Virus record (IMG/VR): IMGVR_UViG_3300029990_000049
Location: 1-25,772 of that record
Direction: 5' to 3' (one strand)
Origin: a virus
Length of the DNA: 25,772 nucleotides
The position numbers were made by a program, and so were the translations under genes. Below are positions 24,610-25,772 of this stretch, in pieces; within the stretch, counting starts at the first letter, position 1, and the number at the start of each line of letters is the position of its first letter. A model generated the notes under the pieces. That model had not been told where the DNA came from. It did not search any database and saw only the letters and a program-made list of their open reading frames with translations.

Positions 24610-24637
24610 AGCGTTACTCCTGGGGAGTTTGTTTTAA

Positions 24638-25771
24638 ATGAATGACTTACTGGTATTAGTCAAATTGCTTTCAGCAATGTACCAAGCCAAGAAACTTAAA
24701 GATAAGGTTCTGCTAAAAGAACTGGAGGAGCTTTACGAGGAACTCCCACCGCCGCCACAGGAAGTGTTTGTCCAGAATAAAGAACTCCGTGACAGCATTA
24801 AAGCATCCGTACTTTGGCTCCTCAAAGAGCCTGACGATGAGCCGATCATAAAATTAGCACTTATGCAACGGGTTCGTCTGTTTTGTGTTGGTCAAGACGA
24901 TATCAAACTTGCAATTGAAGACGGTCTGGAAGACTTTGACGACGACTTGATGACGCGTAAAGTAATCTACAAACAGATTACCGATATCCGTCTGAGCTTT
25001 GAAGACAAAGGTTTCTCGGATAAATGGAAGCGGGCAACTAAAGCTTACTTCTACAAAGACATCCATGAAATTACAAAAGACGACTGGGTAAAGTTATCCG
25101 ATCTCATCAACGAACGCATGGGTACGTTGTACGAAGATAAACAGTCAGAAGTACTTTGCGAAATCAGCACCGAGTCGCCAACTAGTTTCCATGAAGTTAT
25201 TGCACTGGCAAAGAAAGAAAACAGTAAAGAAGGTATTATCAAAACTGGTATTCAGGCGCTCAATAAAGCACTGAGTCCGGATGGTGGCTTTCGTCGTAGT
25301 AAGTTCTACTTGCTTAACGCACTGACTAACCGTGGTAAGTCGCTTACTGTAGCGCACATGGTAGCCTCTGTAGGGCTCTATAACAAGCCTCAGTTGCGTA
25401 ACCCGTCTAAGATACCGACTATCCTCTTGGAATCGGCAGAAGACACCATGGACCTTATTATCCAGCGTATGTATAAGCTAGCTATTACTGTTAACAGTGA
25501 CAACGTTCCAGATTTCAACATTGCTGCTCAAGATGACATCGTCGAAGCTATTTGCAGTTGCTTTAAAGCAAATGGTTGGGTATTGATTATTAAGGTGATC
25601 GACTCCAACAAAGATGATTGCAATCAGATGTTTGACCGCATTCGTCGTATGGAACTCAAAGGCCACGAGATCATCTTCTACGCCTATGACTACCTGGCTC
25701 TGCAAAACTTTGACAAGCTCCCTGGTGAGACTAAATCAGACAAGCTACAGTTGTTGTTCCGTAAGGTTCGT
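24638..25771 (+). CDS. DnaB/SF4-type replicative helicase, truncated by right edge
   Basis: ATG 24638 follows TGGGGAG; 378 codons are present with no stop before the edge. The first ~190 residues are acidic and helical and do not obviously match the DnaB N-terminal domain. The RecA-like domain begins near 195, with Ile-Lys-Thr-Gly-Ile-Gln (TGIQALNKAL) as in DnaB 'TGFxxLDxxL'. Walker A is ALTNRGKS (228-235) with Lys234. An ILLESAED strand stands where DnaB has the SLEM motif, and Walker B is IIFYAYDYLAL with Asp351, as in DnaB 'IVIDYLQL'. It would unwind DNA at the phage replication fork as a hexamer using ATP. The last RecA-like motifs and the arginine finger lie outside the window. Confidence 0.78.
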   Translation, partial: MNDLLVLVKLLSAMYQAKKLKDKVLLKELEELYEELPPPPQEVFVQNKELRDSIKASVLWLLKEPDDEPIIKLALMQRVRLFCVGQDDIKLAIEDGLEDFDDDLMTRKVIYKQITDIRLSFEDKGFSDKWKRATKAYFYKDIHEITKDDWVKLSDLINERMGTLYEDKQSEVLCEISTESPTSFHEVIALAKKENSKEGIIKTGIQALNKALSPDGGFRRSKFYLLNALTNRGKSLTVAHMVASVGLYNKPQLRNPSKIPTILLESAEDTMDLIIQRMYKLAITVNSDNVPDFNIAAQDDIVEAICSCFKANGWVLIIKVIDSNKDDCNQMFDRIRRMELKGHEIIFYAYDYLALQNFDKLPGETKSDKLQLLFRKVR

Positions 25772-25772
25772 T

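Noticed and set aside
1-25772. tRNA genes, CRISPR arrays, insertion sequences
   Set aside because: The only non-coding stretches are under about 250 bases, and none shows a cloverleaf, spaced repeats or terminal inverted repeats with a transposase.

Overview
The window looks like part of the structural-gene region of a large tailed bacteriophage of the phiKZ-like jumbo group, probably infecting Pseudomonas or a relative. This rests on protein features read from the sequence, not on a search. They are a 732-codon protein of phiKZ major-capsid size and highly biased composition; next to it a protein resembling the N-terminal part of a multisubunit RNA polymerase beta subunit (as in phiKZ non-virion RNAP); a portal-like protein a few genes away; a RuvC-fold resolvase; a DnaB/SF4-type helicase; and a nested spanin pair. 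There are no rRNA, tRNA, CRISPR or insertion-sequence signals, and coding density is very high.

Layout. Positions 1-4178 (minus): a large fibre-like virion protein, cut by the left edge, with a 254-aa protein upstream. Positions 4303-6311 (plus): a 412-aa protein of unknown role, then an i-spanin with an o-spanin lipoprotein gene overlapping it in another frame, closed by a hairpin terminator. Positions 6407-11695 (minus): a tightly packed run of a two-helix membrane protein (holin candidate), RuvC-like nuclease, 206-aa, 315-aa and 137-aa proteins, and a 762-aa protein ending in three 17-residue repeats. Positions 11721-14759 (plus): portal-like protein with an acidic tail. Positions 14812-24609 (minus): two small proteins, a 783-aa protein, the RNAP beta-like subunit, a coiled-coil protein, the major capsid protein (MCP) and a 182-aa protein. 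Positions 24638 to the right edge (plus): DnaB-like helicase, truncated.

Main discovery candidate. The MCP gene appears to end in a programmed -1 ribosomal frameshift site. The canonical slippery heptamer GGGAAAC lies in the correct phase two codons before the stop. Six bases later comes one arm of an 8-bp stem whose partner lies 61 bases further on. Slipping replaces the last residue with an 18-residue tail, PVGLILPSTYYGLLEGPA. The core of this tail, (I/L)PxTYYG(I/L/V)L, recurs three times as tandem 17-residue repeats at the C-terminus of the 762-aa protein about 12 kb away. The codons differ between copies, so the resemblance is at the protein level. I infer a short peptide module carried by a minority of capsid subunits and by a second, probably virion, protein, perhaps docking a common partner. 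Frameshifted minor capsid forms are known from T7 (gp10A/10B), but I know of no description of this tail.

How the genes fit together. MCP, portal-like, fibre-like and several unassigned proteins would build the particle. The RNAP-like subunit would belong to the phage polymerase that transcribes late genes. The helicase and RuvC-like enzyme would serve DNA replication and branch removal before packaging. The spanins, and possibly the two-helix membrane protein, would act in lysis.
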